Shown piece after piece: positions 51,207 through 59,659 of a stretch of 64,000 bases of DNA. Every line of letters begins with the position of its first letter. Position 1 is the first letter of the stretch. The notes below the pieces were generated by a model. The model was given only the letters and a program-made list of their open reading frames with translations. It was not told the origin of the DNA and made no database searches. Source of the stretch: an uncultured Collinsella sp. (lineage in GTDB: Bacteria > Actinomycetota > Coriobacteriia > Coriobacteriales > Coriobacteriaceae); NCBI GenBank assembly GCA_902482035.1, contig CABSYW010000003.1, forward strand, positions 11,337-75,336. Reading direction: 5' to 3'. The position numbers and the translations under genes were made by a program.

Positions 51207-51692
51207 ATGAGTGCCGCAAGCAAAAAGAGCAAGACGCAGCAGCTCAAGGAGCGTTGGGAAAACGGCGAGCTCGACTGCGGGGCGATGACGCCCGAGTTTA
51301 TCAAGGGGCTCAGTCCCCGCGAGCTGGGTATGCTGGGCGAGCTGATCACCATCGACTACTTTAACGAGCGCGGCTACACCTTGCTGGAGCAGGGTTATCG
51401 TTGCACCGAGGGCGAAGCCGATCTGGTGCTGCTCGATGAGCTCGACGATGTCGTGGTGATGGCCGAGGTCAAGACCAGACGCGTCGCCCCGGATTGCAAC
51501 ACGCGGGTCTTTCCCGAGGAGGCCGTGGACGCCCAAAAGCAACGCCGCTACCGCCGCATCGCAAGTTGCTATCTCATGGAGCATTATCCGCTCAAGGCGA
51601 TTCGCTTCGATGCCGTGGGTGTTACCATTCGCGGCGGGCATATCGCCGAGATCGAGCATCAGTACAACGCGTTCGATTGGCAGGTGTCGTGA
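51207..51692 (+). CDS. yraN: UPF0102 endonuclease-like protein YraN
   Basis: A 161-residue protein with the restriction-endonuclease-like core of UPF0102: ELGMLGELITIDYFNERGYTLLEQGYRCTEGEADLVLLDELDDVVVMAEVKTRR contains the E-x-n-D-(E)xK pattern of this fold, followed by NTRVFPEEAVDAQKQRRYRRIASCYL. The N-terminal 45 residues are a polar extension. Its role is not established; it may act in DNA uptake or repair, fitting its overlap with comM and the following dprA. ATG 51207 follows AAAGGAG. It starts 99 bases past the rnhB terminator. Confidence 0.9.
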   Translation: MSAASKKSKTQQLKERWENGELDCGAMTPEFIKGLSPRELGMLGELITIDYFNERGYTLLEQGYRCTEGEADLVLLDELDDVVVMAEVKTRRVAPDCNTRVFPEEAVDAQKQRRYRRIASCYLMEHYPLKAIRFDAVGVTIRGGHIAEIEHQYNAFDWQVS

Positions 51693-53215
51693 TGGCGTTC
51701 GAGACGTTTGCCGTTCACGCGGCCTGCATCCGTGGCGTCGAGGCGATTCACGTCACGGTCGAGGTCTCGCTTGCCGGTGGCGTTCCGGGCATTCAGATGC
51801 TCGGTATTCCGAGTACTGAGGTGATGGAGTCACGCGGTCGTATTCGCTGCGCGATGCGCTCCGCCGGGTTCGAGATCCCACGCTCGGGCATTACGGTCAA
51901 CCTGGCGCCCGGCGATATTCGCAAGACCGGTAGCGGCTTTGATCTGCCCATCGCCATCGCGGTTCTGGCGGCCGATGGGCAGATTCCCCGTGACAACCTC
52001 GATCGCTGCCTTATCGCCGGCGAGCTCGGCTTGGACGGTACGGTGCTTCCTGTCAAGGGCGAGGTGGCGTTTCAGCTGCTGGCTCGCGACATGGGGCTGT
52101 TTTTTATCGCCGGCAGATCAGACCAGCATGTGCCACTCGCGGGCGTGGATTGCGGATTCATCGATCATTTGTCTCAGCTTGCCCATGGCATGGGCGATGC
52201 CGCGCGGCATTATCTGGATTCCGAGGGTGTGGAGGCTACTTTTGAGCCCGAACTCGACTATGCCGACGTGCTGGGGCAGGAGGTTGCCAAACGCGGCATG
52301 GCACTGGCGGCAGCGGGTGAGCTCGGTTTGCTTATGATCGGGTCCCCGGGATCGGGCAAGACGATGCTTGCGCGCCGTATGACCGGCATCCTGCCCGAGC
52401 TTTCCGTTGAGGATCAGCAGGAGGCACTGTGCATCCATTCGGTTTTGGGTGAGAACATTGATGGCTTGTTGGCGGGGCACCGCCCCTTCCGCAGTCCCCA
52501 CCACAGTATTTCGACCGCAGGCCTTATCGGCGGCGGGCGCCCGGTGCACCCGGGTGAGATCAGCCTTGCTCATGGCGGCGTGCTCTTTTTGGACGAGCTT
52601 GCCGAGTTTCCCACTGGCGTGCTGCAGACGCTGCGTCAGCCCATCGAGCGCGGCTACGTGAGGATCGTACGCGTCGACGGGGCTTTTACCTTCCCGTCGC
52701 GCTTTCAGCTGCTGGCTGCGAGCAATCCCTGCCCCTGCGGCTTTTTGGGCGATCGCGAGGTGCCGTGTCGCTGCTCGGCGGCGATGGTCGAGCGCTATCG
52801 GTCTAAACTGCGTGGTCCTTTGGCCGACCGTATCGACATGATGATCGATGTGACCCGTCCCGACCCTCAAGTGATTATCGAGGGTGCGGAGGGCATGTCG
52901 TCGGCCGAGTTACGTGACTACGTTGTGCGCGGTCGCGCCTTTCGCGCTTGGCGCGAATCCCGCATGGACGATGCGGATGCCGAGGCCGAGGATGACGAGA
53001 CACGGTCCATTGACGGCGTCGTTTCGACCTTTGAGCTCGATGATGCGGCGGAGAAGTGTGTGCTCGGCCTGTCGAAGCGCACGCATCTCACAGGGCGTGG
53101 CATCGTGCGCCTTGTTCGCATTGCGCGCACGATCGCAGATGTCGCCGAGAGCGAGCAGGTGACGCAGGACCACGTGCTCGAGGCGGCGATGTACCAGGGA
53201 AGGAGGGACCAATGA
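51692..53215 (+). CDS. comM: YifB/ComM family Mg-chelatase-like ATPase
   Basis: A 507-residue AAA+ helicase-like protein that promotes branch migration during natural transformation in species where ComM has been studied. The N-terminal domain has FAVHAACIRGVEAIHVTVEVSLAGGVPGIQMLG; Walker A GSPGSGKTMLARRM is at about 216-229, RPFRSPHHSISTAGLIGGG and GVLFLDELAEF (Walker B) follow, then AASNPCPCGFLGD with a Cys cluster (CPCG and CRC) probably binding zinc. ATG 51692 shares one base with the yraN stop. The dprA start overlaps its end. Confidence 0.94.
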   Translation: MAFETFAVHAACIRGVEAIHVTVEVSLAGGVPGIQMLGIPSTEVMESRGRIRCAMRSAGFEIPRSGITVNLAPGDIRKTGSGFDLPIAIAVLAADGQIPRDNLDRCLIAGELGLDGTVLPVKGEVAFQLLARDMGLFFIAGRSDQHVPLAGVDCGFIDHLSQLAHGMGDAARHYLDSEGVEATFEPELDYADVLGQEVAKRGMALAAAGELGLLMIGSPGSGKTMLARRMTGILPELSVEDQQEALCIHSVLGENIDGLLAGHRPFRSPHHSISTAGLIGGGRPVHPGEISLAHGGVLFLDELAEFPTGVLQTLRQPIERGYVRIVRVDGAFTFPSRFQLLAASNPCPCGFLGDREVPCRCSAAMVERYRSKLRGPLADRIDMMIDVTRPDPQVIIEGAEGMSSAELRDYVVRGRAFRAWRESRMDDADAEAEDDETRSIDGVVSTFELDDAAEKCVLGLSKRTHLTGRGIVRLVRIARTIADVAESEQVTQDHVLEAAMYQGRRDQ

Positions 53216-54147
53216 TGGCTGAGGGGACCTTCGAGCTGCATCCAGGTGACGCGTTGTATCCCGAGACCGTTTTGGAGCTTTCTGATGTACCTCAGACGCT
53301 CTATGTGCGCGGCAACCCCGAGGCGCTTTCGACGCCCGCGCTCTCCATCATCGGTGCGCGAAAGGCCTCGCCGTATGGTCTTGCCGTGGCAGAGCTTGCG
53401 GCGAAGGTGGCGGTTGAGGCGGGAGTGACGGTAGTTTCGGGCGGTGCGGTCGGTTGTGACCAGGCCTCGGGTTGGGCTGCGGTCAACGCCGGCGGCAAAC
53501 ACGTTGTGGTGCTGGGGACGGGCGCCGACGTGGTCTACCCGCGTTCGAGCGCGGGGCTGATTACGCGCACGCTTGATACGGGTGGCGCGGTCGTGTCGAT
53601 CTCTCCGTGGGGCATGGGTCCGCGCAAGTTCGCCTTTCCGCGCCGCAATCGCGTAATCGCGGCCCTGTCGCAAGCCCTCTTTGTATCCGAGGCGGGTATG
53701 CCTTCTGGGACGTTTTCCACAGCCGAGGCTGCTATGGATTTGGGGCGCGAACTTCTTGCCGTGCCGGGGTCGATTCTATCGCCCGAGTCGCGTGGCACGA
53801 ATTACCTCATTGCGAACGGTGCCTGCTGCATCGTCGACGAGGAATCTATCGAGATGGCTATCTCACGCATCTACGGAACCCTGCGCTACTCGCGCCCCGA
53901 TGCTCCCGGCATTGCCGACCTGGATCCAACGCAGCAGACCGTGATGCATGCGCTCATCGCCTCTCCGCTCAAGGTCGACGACATCGCGGCGCTCGTCTCG
54001 CTCGATGCTGTCGGCGTACTCAAACTCTTGGGTTCGCTTGAACTCGAGGGTCTTATCGAGCGCATGATGGATGGAAGGTATGCGCCCTCCAAGTTTGCCC
54101 TTCACGCCCAGACACCCTTCGGTCACAATGGAAAACGTGTCAATTAG
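53212..54147 (+). CDS. dprA: DNA-processing protein DprA
   Basis: DprA loads RecA on incoming single-stranded DNA. The 311-residue protein has LYVRGNPEAL, the Rossmann-type SIIGARKASPYG, SGGAVGCDQASGWAAVNAGGKHVVVLGTGADVVYPRSSAGL, ISPWGMGPRKFAFPRRNRVIAALSQALFVSEAGMPSGTFSTAEAAMDLGRELLAVPGS, and a C-terminal winged-helix-like segment (DPTQQTVMHALIASPLKVDDIAALV). GCDQASGWAAV replaces the usual GIDxxAH in the second loop, a modest difference. AAGGAGG is five bases before ATG 53212 and eight before ATG 53215; either may be used. Confidence 0.94.
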   Translation: MMAEGTFELHPGDALYPETVLELSDVPQTLYVRGNPEALSTPALSIIGARKASPYGLAVAELAAKVAVEAGVTVVSGGAVGCDQASGWAAVNAGGKHVVVLGTGADVVYPRSSAGLITRTLDTGGAVVSISPWGMGPRKFAFPRRNRVIAALSQALFVSEAGMPSGTFSTAEAAMDLGRELLAVPGSILSPESRGTNYLIANGACCIVDEESIEMAISRIYGTLRYSRPDAPGIADLDPTQQTVMHALIASPLKVDDIAALVSLDAVGVLKLLGSLELEGLIERMMDGRYAPSKFALHAQTPFGHNGKRVN

Positions 54148-54161
54148 AAAGGTGTTTGCAG

Positions 54162-55499
54162 ATGCAGTTCGATCAGGTGACAGTTATCGGTGGCGGTCTG
54201 GCGGGTTCGGAGTGCGCGATCCAGCTGGCAGATCGCGGTTTTGCCGTAAAGCTGTGCGAGATGCGCCCCCAGGTGAGCTCCCCGGCTCACCATACCGATC
54301 ACCTGGCAGAGCTCGTCTGCTCGAATTCGTTTAAGTCGACCCGTCCGGATTCCGCGGCTGGTTTGCTGAAGGCCGAGCTTGAGCGCATGGGTTCAGTCCT
54401 GCTCGATTGCGCCCATCGCGCGGCTGTTCCCGCCGGCGGTGCCCTGGCGGTCGACCGCGTCAAGTTTTCCGAGCTTGTCGAGGCCGAGGTTGCCGCTCGT
54501 CCCAATATCGAGGTCGTGCACGGCGAGGTCACGCAGATTCCCGAGGGTCACGTGGTCATTGCCGCGGGCCCGCTGTGTTCACCGGCGCTGAGCGAAGAGG
54601 TTATGAAGCTCGTCGGTGGCGATGCCCTGGCATTCTTTGATGCGGCGGCGCCGATCGTCGATGCCTCCACGCTCGATATGGACGTGCTGTTCTCGCAGTC
54701 GCGCTACGAGGAGCAGGGGGGCGGCGACTATCTCAACGCTCCGCTCAATAAGGAGGAGTACGAGGCCTTTATCGAGGCGCTTACCACGGCCGACCGCGTG
54801 GTGCTCAAAGACTTTGAGGGCGGCGATCTGTTCCAGGCTTGCCAGCCTGCCGAGGAAGTTGCGCGCACCGGCAAGGACGCCATTCGCTTTGGCGCCATGA
54901 AGCCCGTCGGCCTCACCGACCCGCGTACCGGACGTCGCCCCTGGGCGGCGATTCAGCTGCGTGCCGAGAACAAGGAGAAGACCGCCTATAACCTGGTGGG
55001 CTTCCAGACCAACTTGACCTTTGGCGAGCAGAAGCGCGTCTTCCATATGGTGCCGGGCCTGGAGAACGCTGAGTTCTTCCGCTACGGTGTCATGCACCGC
55101 AATACCTTTGTCGACGCCCCGCATGTGCTCGATGGCACCTTTGCCGTGCCCGGTACCGGTGTGCGCCTGGCCGGTCAGATCACCGGCACCGAGGGGTACA
55201 TGGAAGCCGTGGCGACCGGTCTGCTCGCGGCGCTCAACACCTATGCCGAGGCTATCGGTGCCGCGGGCGTCGAGTTGCCGCGTGTGGGCGCCCTGGGTGC
55301 GCTCGTGGGCTATGCGACCGATCCTGCCACCGTGGGCTATCAGCCCATGCATGTCAACTTTGGCCTGGTGCCGCCACTCGAGGATGGTAAGCGCCGCAGC
55401 AAGCGCGACCGCTACCAGGCCTATGCGGACCGTGCGCTCGAGGCCCTCGATGCCTACTTGGCCACGCGTTCCGACTTGTTTGGAGGCGACCGGTCATAG
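54162..55499 (+). CDS. trmFO: Folate-dependent tRNA (uracil-54-C5)-methyltransferase TrmFO
   Basis: TrmFO makes ribothymidine 54 in the T-loop using methylenetetrahydrofolate and FAD. The 445-residue flavoprotein begins VTVIGGGLAGSECAIQLADRG, the dinucleotide-binding loop, then CEMRP and AELVCSNSFKS with conserved Cys, LFQACQPAEEVARTGKDAIRFGAMKPVGL, GLENAEFFRYGVMHRNTF, and MHVNFGLVPPL. ATG 54162 follows AAAGGTG by seven bases. It ends in TAG at 55497-55499, which overlaps an apparent ATA start of the next gene. Confidence 0.96.
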   Translation: MQFDQVTVIGGGLAGSECAIQLADRGFAVKLCEMRPQVSSPAHHTDHLAELVCSNSFKSTRPDSAAGLLKAELERMGSVLLDCAHRAAVPAGGALAVDRVKFSELVEAEVAARPNIEVVHGEVTQIPEGHVVIAAGPLCSPALSEEVMKLVGGDALAFFDAAAPIVDASTLDMDVLFSQSRYEEQGGGDYLNAPLNKEEYEAFIEALTTADRVVLKDFEGGDLFQACQPAEEVARTGKDAIRFGAMKPVGLTDPRTGRRPWAAIQLRAENKEKTAYNLVGFQTNLTFGEQKRVFHMVPGLENAEFFRYGVMHRNTFVDAPHVLDGTFAVPGTGVRLAGQITGTEGYMEAVATGLLAALNTYAEAIGAAGVELPRVGALGALVGYATDPATVGYQPMHVNFGLVPPLEDGKRRSKRDRYQAYADRALEALDAYLATRSDLFGGDRS

Positions 55500-56416
55500 C
55501 CTTTGACCTGTACGACACCGTCGACTCTTTTATCGCCTATATCGCACGCGTTGAGGGGCTTTCTCCCAACACGGTGACGGCCTATGGCTCGAGGCTGGAG
55601 CGCTTTGCTGCTTGGTGCGAGCGCGAGGATATTGATGCTTTCGCTGCCGACGTGCGCACCATTCGTCGCTATCTTGCTGAGCTTTCGCGTGAGCAGGTGG
55701 CTCCTCGAACGCTTGCGGCGCACCTGTCGGCTATCCGATCTCTCTATCGCTGGATGGCTGCCGAGGGGATTGTCGAGGGCGATGCGGTCTCGGCGATCGC
55801 ATCGCCCAAGCTGCCGCGTGACCTGCCGGGCGTCCTTACGACCCAGCAGGTTGAGGCGCTGCTCAAGACGCCTGATACCTCGACGCCCGCGGGACTGCGC
55901 GATGCGGCGATGCTTGAGTTGCTCTATGCCTCCGGCGCGCGAATCTCGGAGCTCGCGGCGCTCAACGTGGAGTCTATTGGTTGGTCCGAGCGAACGCTGC
56001 GACTTTGGGGCAAGGGGAGCAAGGAGCGTATCGTCCCTCTGTATCGTCGTGCGCTCGAGGTGACGCATCTCTATATTGAGGAGGGGAGGCCGGAGTTGCT
56101 CGCTCAGGCAAAGCGCCGCGACCTCGCTACTGGGCCGCATCCGCTGCTTATATCGGCGCGTGGCAATCGCATGAGCGCCGCCATGCTCCGGCGGCGGTTC
56201 CATACGCTGGCGACGCTCGCCGGCATTCCGGCCGACATCGCCCCGCATGCGATGCGCCATACCTTTGCGACCGACTTGCTCGAGGGCGGTGCGGACCTGC
56301 GCTCGGTTCAAGAGCTGCTAGGTCATGCGAGCCTGTCCACGACGCAAATCTACACACATCTCACGCCCGATCGGCTCAAACGTGCCGTGGCTCAAGCCCA
56401 TCCCCGCGGCGAATAG
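55496..56416 (+). CDS. xerC: Tyrosine recombinase XerC/XerD, apparent ATA start
   Basis: Site-specific recombinase that resolves chromosome dimers at dif with a partner. The catalytic residues are present: Arg in SGARISEL, Lys in GKGSKERIVPL, HAMRHTFAT with His and Arg, LLGHASLSTTQIYTHL with His and Tyr. No ATG, GTG or TTG exists in frame upstream until the trmFO gene is deeply entered; GTG 55574 would delete the first 26 residues of the SAM-like core-binding domain. Reading from ATA 55496 gives MAFDLYDTVDSFIAYIARVEGLSPNTV, a normal Xer N-terminus, 306 residues, and GGAGG lies nine bases upstream, overlapping the trmFO stop in ATAG. An AUA start or a start-codon mutation is the likely explanation; XerC versus XerD is not settled. 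Confidence 0.85.
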   Translation: MAFDLYDTVDSFIAYIARVEGLSPNTVTAYGSRLERFAAWCEREDIDAFAADVRTIRRYLAELSREQVAPRTLAAHLSAIRSLYRWMAAEGIVEGDAVSAIASPKLPRDLPGVLTTQQVEALLKTPDTSTPAGLRDAAMLELLYASGARISELAALNVESIGWSERTLRLWGKGSKERIVPLYRRALEVTHLYIEEGRPELLAQAKRRDLATGPHPLLISARGNRMSAAMLRRRFHTLATLAGIPADIAPHAMRHTFATDLLEGGADLRSVQELLGHASLSTTQIYTHLTPDRLKRAVAQAHPRGE

Positions 56417-56465
56417 TGGCTGGGACGTCCCGCGCCGCACTCAGGTGTGTGGTTTTGATTGCGGG

Positions 56466-56494
56466 TTGGCAGGAAGATGCATTCCTGCTATCAT
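56466..56494 (+). promoter_or_regulatory. Promoter of rpsB-tsf
   Basis: TTGGCA (56466-56471), 17-base spacer, TATCAT (56489-56494) with extended TGC just before the -10. It starts a leader of about 135 bases. Confidence 0.75.
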
Positions 56495-56500
56495 TCATCG

Positions 56501-56635
56501 GGTTGCTTCACGGCAACATGTTTTTATCACGCACGCGCGGCTACTTCATACCGTGGTGCCCGGGCTTTGGTAGCACATGTCCGGGTTGGTTTTGGAGGAT
56601 GACCCCGCGCGGAGGCAAACCACAGGAGGTTTAAC
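56501..56635 (+). promoter_or_regulatory. Long rpsB 5' leader, possible S2-responsive element
   Basis: About 135 bases separate the likely transcription start from rpsB. It contains short complementary segments (for example CCCGGGC/GTCCGGG around 56558-56586) but I could not fold it reliably. An autogenous S2 leader is known in several bacteria; assignment here is inference. The ribosome site AGGAGG is at 56625-56630. Confidence 0.4.
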
Positions 56636-57364
56636 ATGGCTACCAAGATTAATATCCGCACCCTGCTCGAGGCCGGCTGCCACTTCGGTCACCAGACCCG
56701 TCGCTGGAACCCCAAGATGAAGCCGTTCATCTTCGGTGAGCGCAACGGCATCTACATCCTCGACCTCAAGCAGACCATCCTCGACGCCGACCAGGCCTAC
56801 ACCTTCGTCAAGAACGTCGCCAAGGGTGGCAACGTGCTGTTCGTCGGCACCAAGAAGCAGGCTCAGGAGGCCGTCAAGAACGCTGCTGAGCGCGCCAACA
56901 TGCCTTACATCAACCAGCGTTGGCTCGGCGGTATGCTGACCAACTTTGTCACCATCCGCTCCCGCATCAACCGCATGGAGGAGCTCGAGGCCATGGTCGA
57001 GGACGGCCGCATGGCTGTTCTGCCCAAGAAGGAGCAGGCTGTTCTCGGCAAGGAGCTCACCAAGCTCCAGACCAACCTCGGTGGCGCCCGCGACATGAAG
57101 GGTCTGCCCCAGGCTCTCTTCGTCATCGACACCAAGCGCGAGGAGAACGCCATCAAGGAGGCTCAGCGCCTGAACATCCCCGTCGTCGCTCTGATCGACA
57201 CCAACTCCGATCCCGACGAGGTCGAGTACGGCATCCCCTGCAACGATGACGCTATCTCCGCTGTCACCCTTATGTGCGAGCTCATGGCTGACGCCTGCCT
57301 CGCTGGCTCCGGCAAGGAGCAGGTCTCCGAGGCCGAGATGGCCGCTGAGCCCAAGGCCGAGTAA
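56636..57364 (+). CDS. rpsB: Ribosomal protein uS2
   Basis: The 242-residue S2 protein of the 30S back side. INIRTLLEAGCHFGHQTRRWNPKMKPFIFGERNGIYILDL is the family signature, followed by NVLFVGTKKQAQEAVKNAAERA, NQRWLGGMLTNF, PQALFVIDTKREENAIKEAQRLNIPVVALIDTNSDPDEVEYGIPCNDDA. ATG 56636 follows AGGAGG with six bases. tsf follows after 45 bases, the near-universal order. Confidence 0.98.
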   Translation: MATKINIRTLLEAGCHFGHQTRRWNPKMKPFIFGERNGIYILDLKQTILDADQAYTFVKNVAKGGNVLFVGTKKQAQEAVKNAAERANMPYINQRWLGGMLTNFVTIRSRINRMEELEAMVEDGRMAVLPKKEQAVLGKELTKLQTNLGGARDMKGLPQALFVIDTKREENAIKEAQRLNIPVVALIDTNSDPDEVEYGIPCNDDAISAVTLMCELMADACLAGSGKEQVSEAEMAAEPKAE

Positions 57365-57409
57365 ATCAGTCTTAGTTAATTCTTTTTCATCTCTTTGAAA
57401 GGAACCACA

Positions 57410-58279
57410 ATGGCCCAGATTACCGCCGCTATGGTCAAGCAGCTCCGCGAGATGACCGACTCCCCGATGATGGAGTGCAAGAAGGCTCTCGTCGAGGCTG
57501 ACGGCGACATGGACGCCGCTGTCGACGTTCTGCGTAAGAACGGCCTTGCCAAGGCTGCCAAGAAGGCTGGCCGTGAGACCAACGAGGGCGCTGTCGCCGC
57601 GTTCGTCTCCGAGGATGGCAAGACCGGCGCTCTGCTCGAGCTCTCCTGCGAGACCGACTTCGTTGGCTCCAACGCCAAGTTCACCGGCTTTGCTTCCAAG
57701 GTCGCTGAGGTTGTCGCTACCACCGAGCCTGCTGACGTCGACGCTCTGCTCGAGAAGCCGATGGGCGAGGAGACCGTTTCCTCTGAGCTCACCGAGATGA
57801 TTCACATCATGGGCGAGAACATGAAGATCTCCCGCTTCGCTGCCCGCAAGGCCGAGAACGGCGCGCTCGCTTCTTACATCCACATGGGTGGTAAGATCGG
57901 CGTCCTCGTCGAGTTCGCCTTCGAGAAGGCCGAGACCGCTCAGGCTGAGTCCTTCAAGACCTTCGCTCACGACGTTGCCCTTCAGGTTGCTGCCGTCGCC
58001 CCGATCTGCGCTACCCGCGATCAGGTTCCGGCCGAGACCGTCGAGCACGAGAAGCAGATCTACATGGCCCAGGCTGCCGAGTCCGGCAAGCCCGAGGCTA
58101 TCCAGGAGAAGATGGCTGTCGGCCGTCTGGAGAAGTTCTACAAGCAGTCCGTGCTCACCGAGCAGGAGTTCATCAAGGACAGCTCCCTCACCATCAAGAA
58201 GTACGCTGAGCAGGTCTCCAAGGAGCTCGGCGACACCATTACCGTCGTTGCCTTTGACCGTCTGGTCCGTGGCGAGTAA
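57410..58279 (+). CDS. tsf: Translation elongation factor Ts
   Basis: EF-Ts recycles EF-Tu by exchanging GDP. The 289-residue protein begins with a UBA-like helical domain (AAMVKQLREMTDSPMMECKKALVEADGDMDAAVDVLRKNG) and has the LLELSCETDFVG core and IHMGGKIGVLVEF. ATG 57410 follows GAAAGGAACC. It shares rpsB's promoter and ends in a strong terminator. Confidence 0.98.
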   Translation: MAQITAAMVKQLREMTDSPMMECKKALVEADGDMDAAVDVLRKNGLAKAAKKAGRETNEGAVAAFVSEDGKTGALLELSCETDFVGSNAKFTGFASKVAEVVATTEPADVDALLEKPMGEETVSSELTEMIHIMGENMKISRFAARKAENGALASYIHMGGKIGVLVEFAFEKAETAQAESFKTFAHDVALQVAAVAPICATRDQVPAETVEHEKQIYMAQAAESGKPEAIQEKMAVGRLEKFYKQSVLTEQEFIKDSSLTIKKYAEQVSKELGDTITVVAFDRLVRGE

Positions 58280-58302
58280 ATAAGCTCTTGTAGCTGGTAA
58301 TG

Positions 58303-58337
58303 AGCAGGCTGTGGGTTTTACTCACAGCCTGCTTTTT
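58303..58337 (+). terminator. Terminator after tsf
   Basis: A 13-base stem with one G-T pair (58303-58315 with 58321-58333) is followed by TTTTT. Confidence 0.9.
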
Positions 58338-58396
58338 CATGGCTCTTATCAGAGCCTTTGATATCATATTGAGAGTCTAATTAAAGGAGGATCGCT

Positions 58397-59119
58397 TTGT
58401 CCGACATCCGATATAAACGCGTGCTTCTTAAGCTTTCCGGCGAAGCACTGATGGGCGACGGCCAATATGGCATCGACCCCAAGGTTACCGACCATCTTGC
58501 CAAGCAGGTCAAGGAGCTGCTCGCCGTTGGCCATGAGGTCGGCGTCGTTGTCGGCGGCGGCAATATTTTCCGCGGCATGGCCGGCGCTGCCGGTGGCATG
58601 GAGCGTGCTCAGGCCGACTACATGGGCATGCTGGCAACCGTTATGAACGCGCTCGCCCTGCAGGATGCCTTCGAGCATAACGATGTTCCCTGCCGCGTGA
58701 TGAGCGCTATCCAGATGAACGAGATCTGCGAGCCCTATATTCGCCGTCGCGCCATCAACCACCTTTCCAAGGGCAACGTTGTTATCTTTGCCGCCGGTTC
58801 GGGCAATCCGTACTTTACGACCGACACCGCCGCGGCTCTTCGTGCGTGCGAGATCGGCGCCGAGATTCTGATTAAAGCCACCAAGGTTGACGGCATCTAC
58901 GACAAGGATCCCGTCAAGTGCGCCGATGCCGTCCGTTTTGACAAGATTACCTATCACGAGGTTCTCGTCCGCGGACTGCAGGTTATGGATTCCACGGCTA
59001 CGGCACTGTGCCAGGATAACCGTATGCCGATTTTGGTCCTCAACATCGATGGCGAGGACACCGTCAAGCGCGCGCTTTCGGGTGAGCCCGTCGGCACGCT
59101 CGTCTATCAGGAGGATTAA
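58397..59119 (+). CDS. pyrH: UMP kinase
   Basis: PyrH phosphorylates UMP to UDP in pyrimidine synthesis. The 240-residue amino-acid-kinase-fold protein has RVLLKLSGEALMG, GVVVGGGNIFRGMAGAAGGMERAQADYMGMLATVMNALALQDAFE, FAAGSGNPYFTTDTAAALRACEI and the ATP-site ATKVDGIYDKDP. TTG 58397 follows AAGGAGG by six bases. It heads the pyrH-frr-uppS-cdsA-dxr-rseP-ispG run, whose genes are almost contiguous. Confidence 0.97.
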   Translation: MSDIRYKRVLLKLSGEALMGDGQYGIDPKVTDHLAKQVKELLAVGHEVGVVVGGGNIFRGMAGAAGGMERAQADYMGMLATVMNALALQDAFEHNDVPCRVMSAIQMNEICEPYIRRRAINHLSKGNVVIFAAGSGNPYFTTDTAAALRACEIGAEILIKATKVDGIYDKDPVKCADAVRFDKITYHEVLVRGLQVMDSTATALCQDNRMPILVLNIDGEDTVKRALSGEPVGTLVYQED

Positions 59120-59121
59120 GC

Positions 59122-59658
59122 ATGGCAGAGAACATCACCGCCCATATGGACAAGTCGCTCGAGTCCCTCAAGCATAACTTCTCCAAGGTCCGTACCGGCC
59201 GCGCCAATGCCAACATTCTGTCCGACATCACCGTCGATTATTACGGTGTTCCCACGCCGGTCACGCAGGTTGCCGCCGTCAAGACCCCCGAGGCCCACAT
59301 GCTGCTCATCGAGCCGTGGGACAAGGCACTCATCAATGCTATCGTCAAGGCCATCGGCGCTTCCGATCTGGGTATTACCCCCAACTCCGATGGCACCGTC
59401 GTTCGTCTTCCGTTCCCGGCTCCCACTGAGGAGCGCCGTCGCGAGCTCGTCAAGGAGTGCCGCGAGTACGCCGAGCAGGCCAAGGTGTCTATCCGTAACA
59501 TCCGTCGCGACTTCAACAACAAGCTCGAGCGCGATGAGGAGCTCACCGAGGACGATGTCCGTCGCGAGCAGGCCAAGGTCCAGAAGCACACTGATGAGTA
59601 TGTCGCCAAGGTCGAGGAGCTTCTGAAGGAAAAAGAAGCCGAGGTCATGGAGATCTAA
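59122..59658 (+). CDS. frr: Ribosome recycling factor
   Basis: RRF splits post-termination ribosomes with EF-G. The 178-residue protein is slightly shorter than the usual 185, with SLESLKHNFSKVRTGRANANIL, DYYGVPTPVTQVAAV, TPEAHMLLIEPWDKALI, GITPNSDGTVVRLPFPAPTEERRRELVKECREYAEQAKVSIRNIRRD. The N-terminus is complete; the missing residues are spread as small gaps. ATG 59122 lies two bases after pyrH. Confidence 0.97.
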   Translation: MAENITAHMDKSLESLKHNFSKVRTGRANANILSDITVDYYGVPTPVTQVAAVKTPEAHMLLIEPWDKALINAIVKAIGASDLGITPNSDGTVVRLPFPAPTEERRRELVKECREYAEQAKVSIRNIRRDFNNKLERDEELTEDDVRREQAKVQKHTDEYVAKVEELLKEKEAEVMEI

Positions 59659-59659
59659 G

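Noticed and set aside
55574..56416. GTG 55574 as the true start of the Xer recombinase
   Set aside because: It removes a conserved N-terminal segment and has no ribosome site, whereas ATA 55496 has GGAGG at nine bases.
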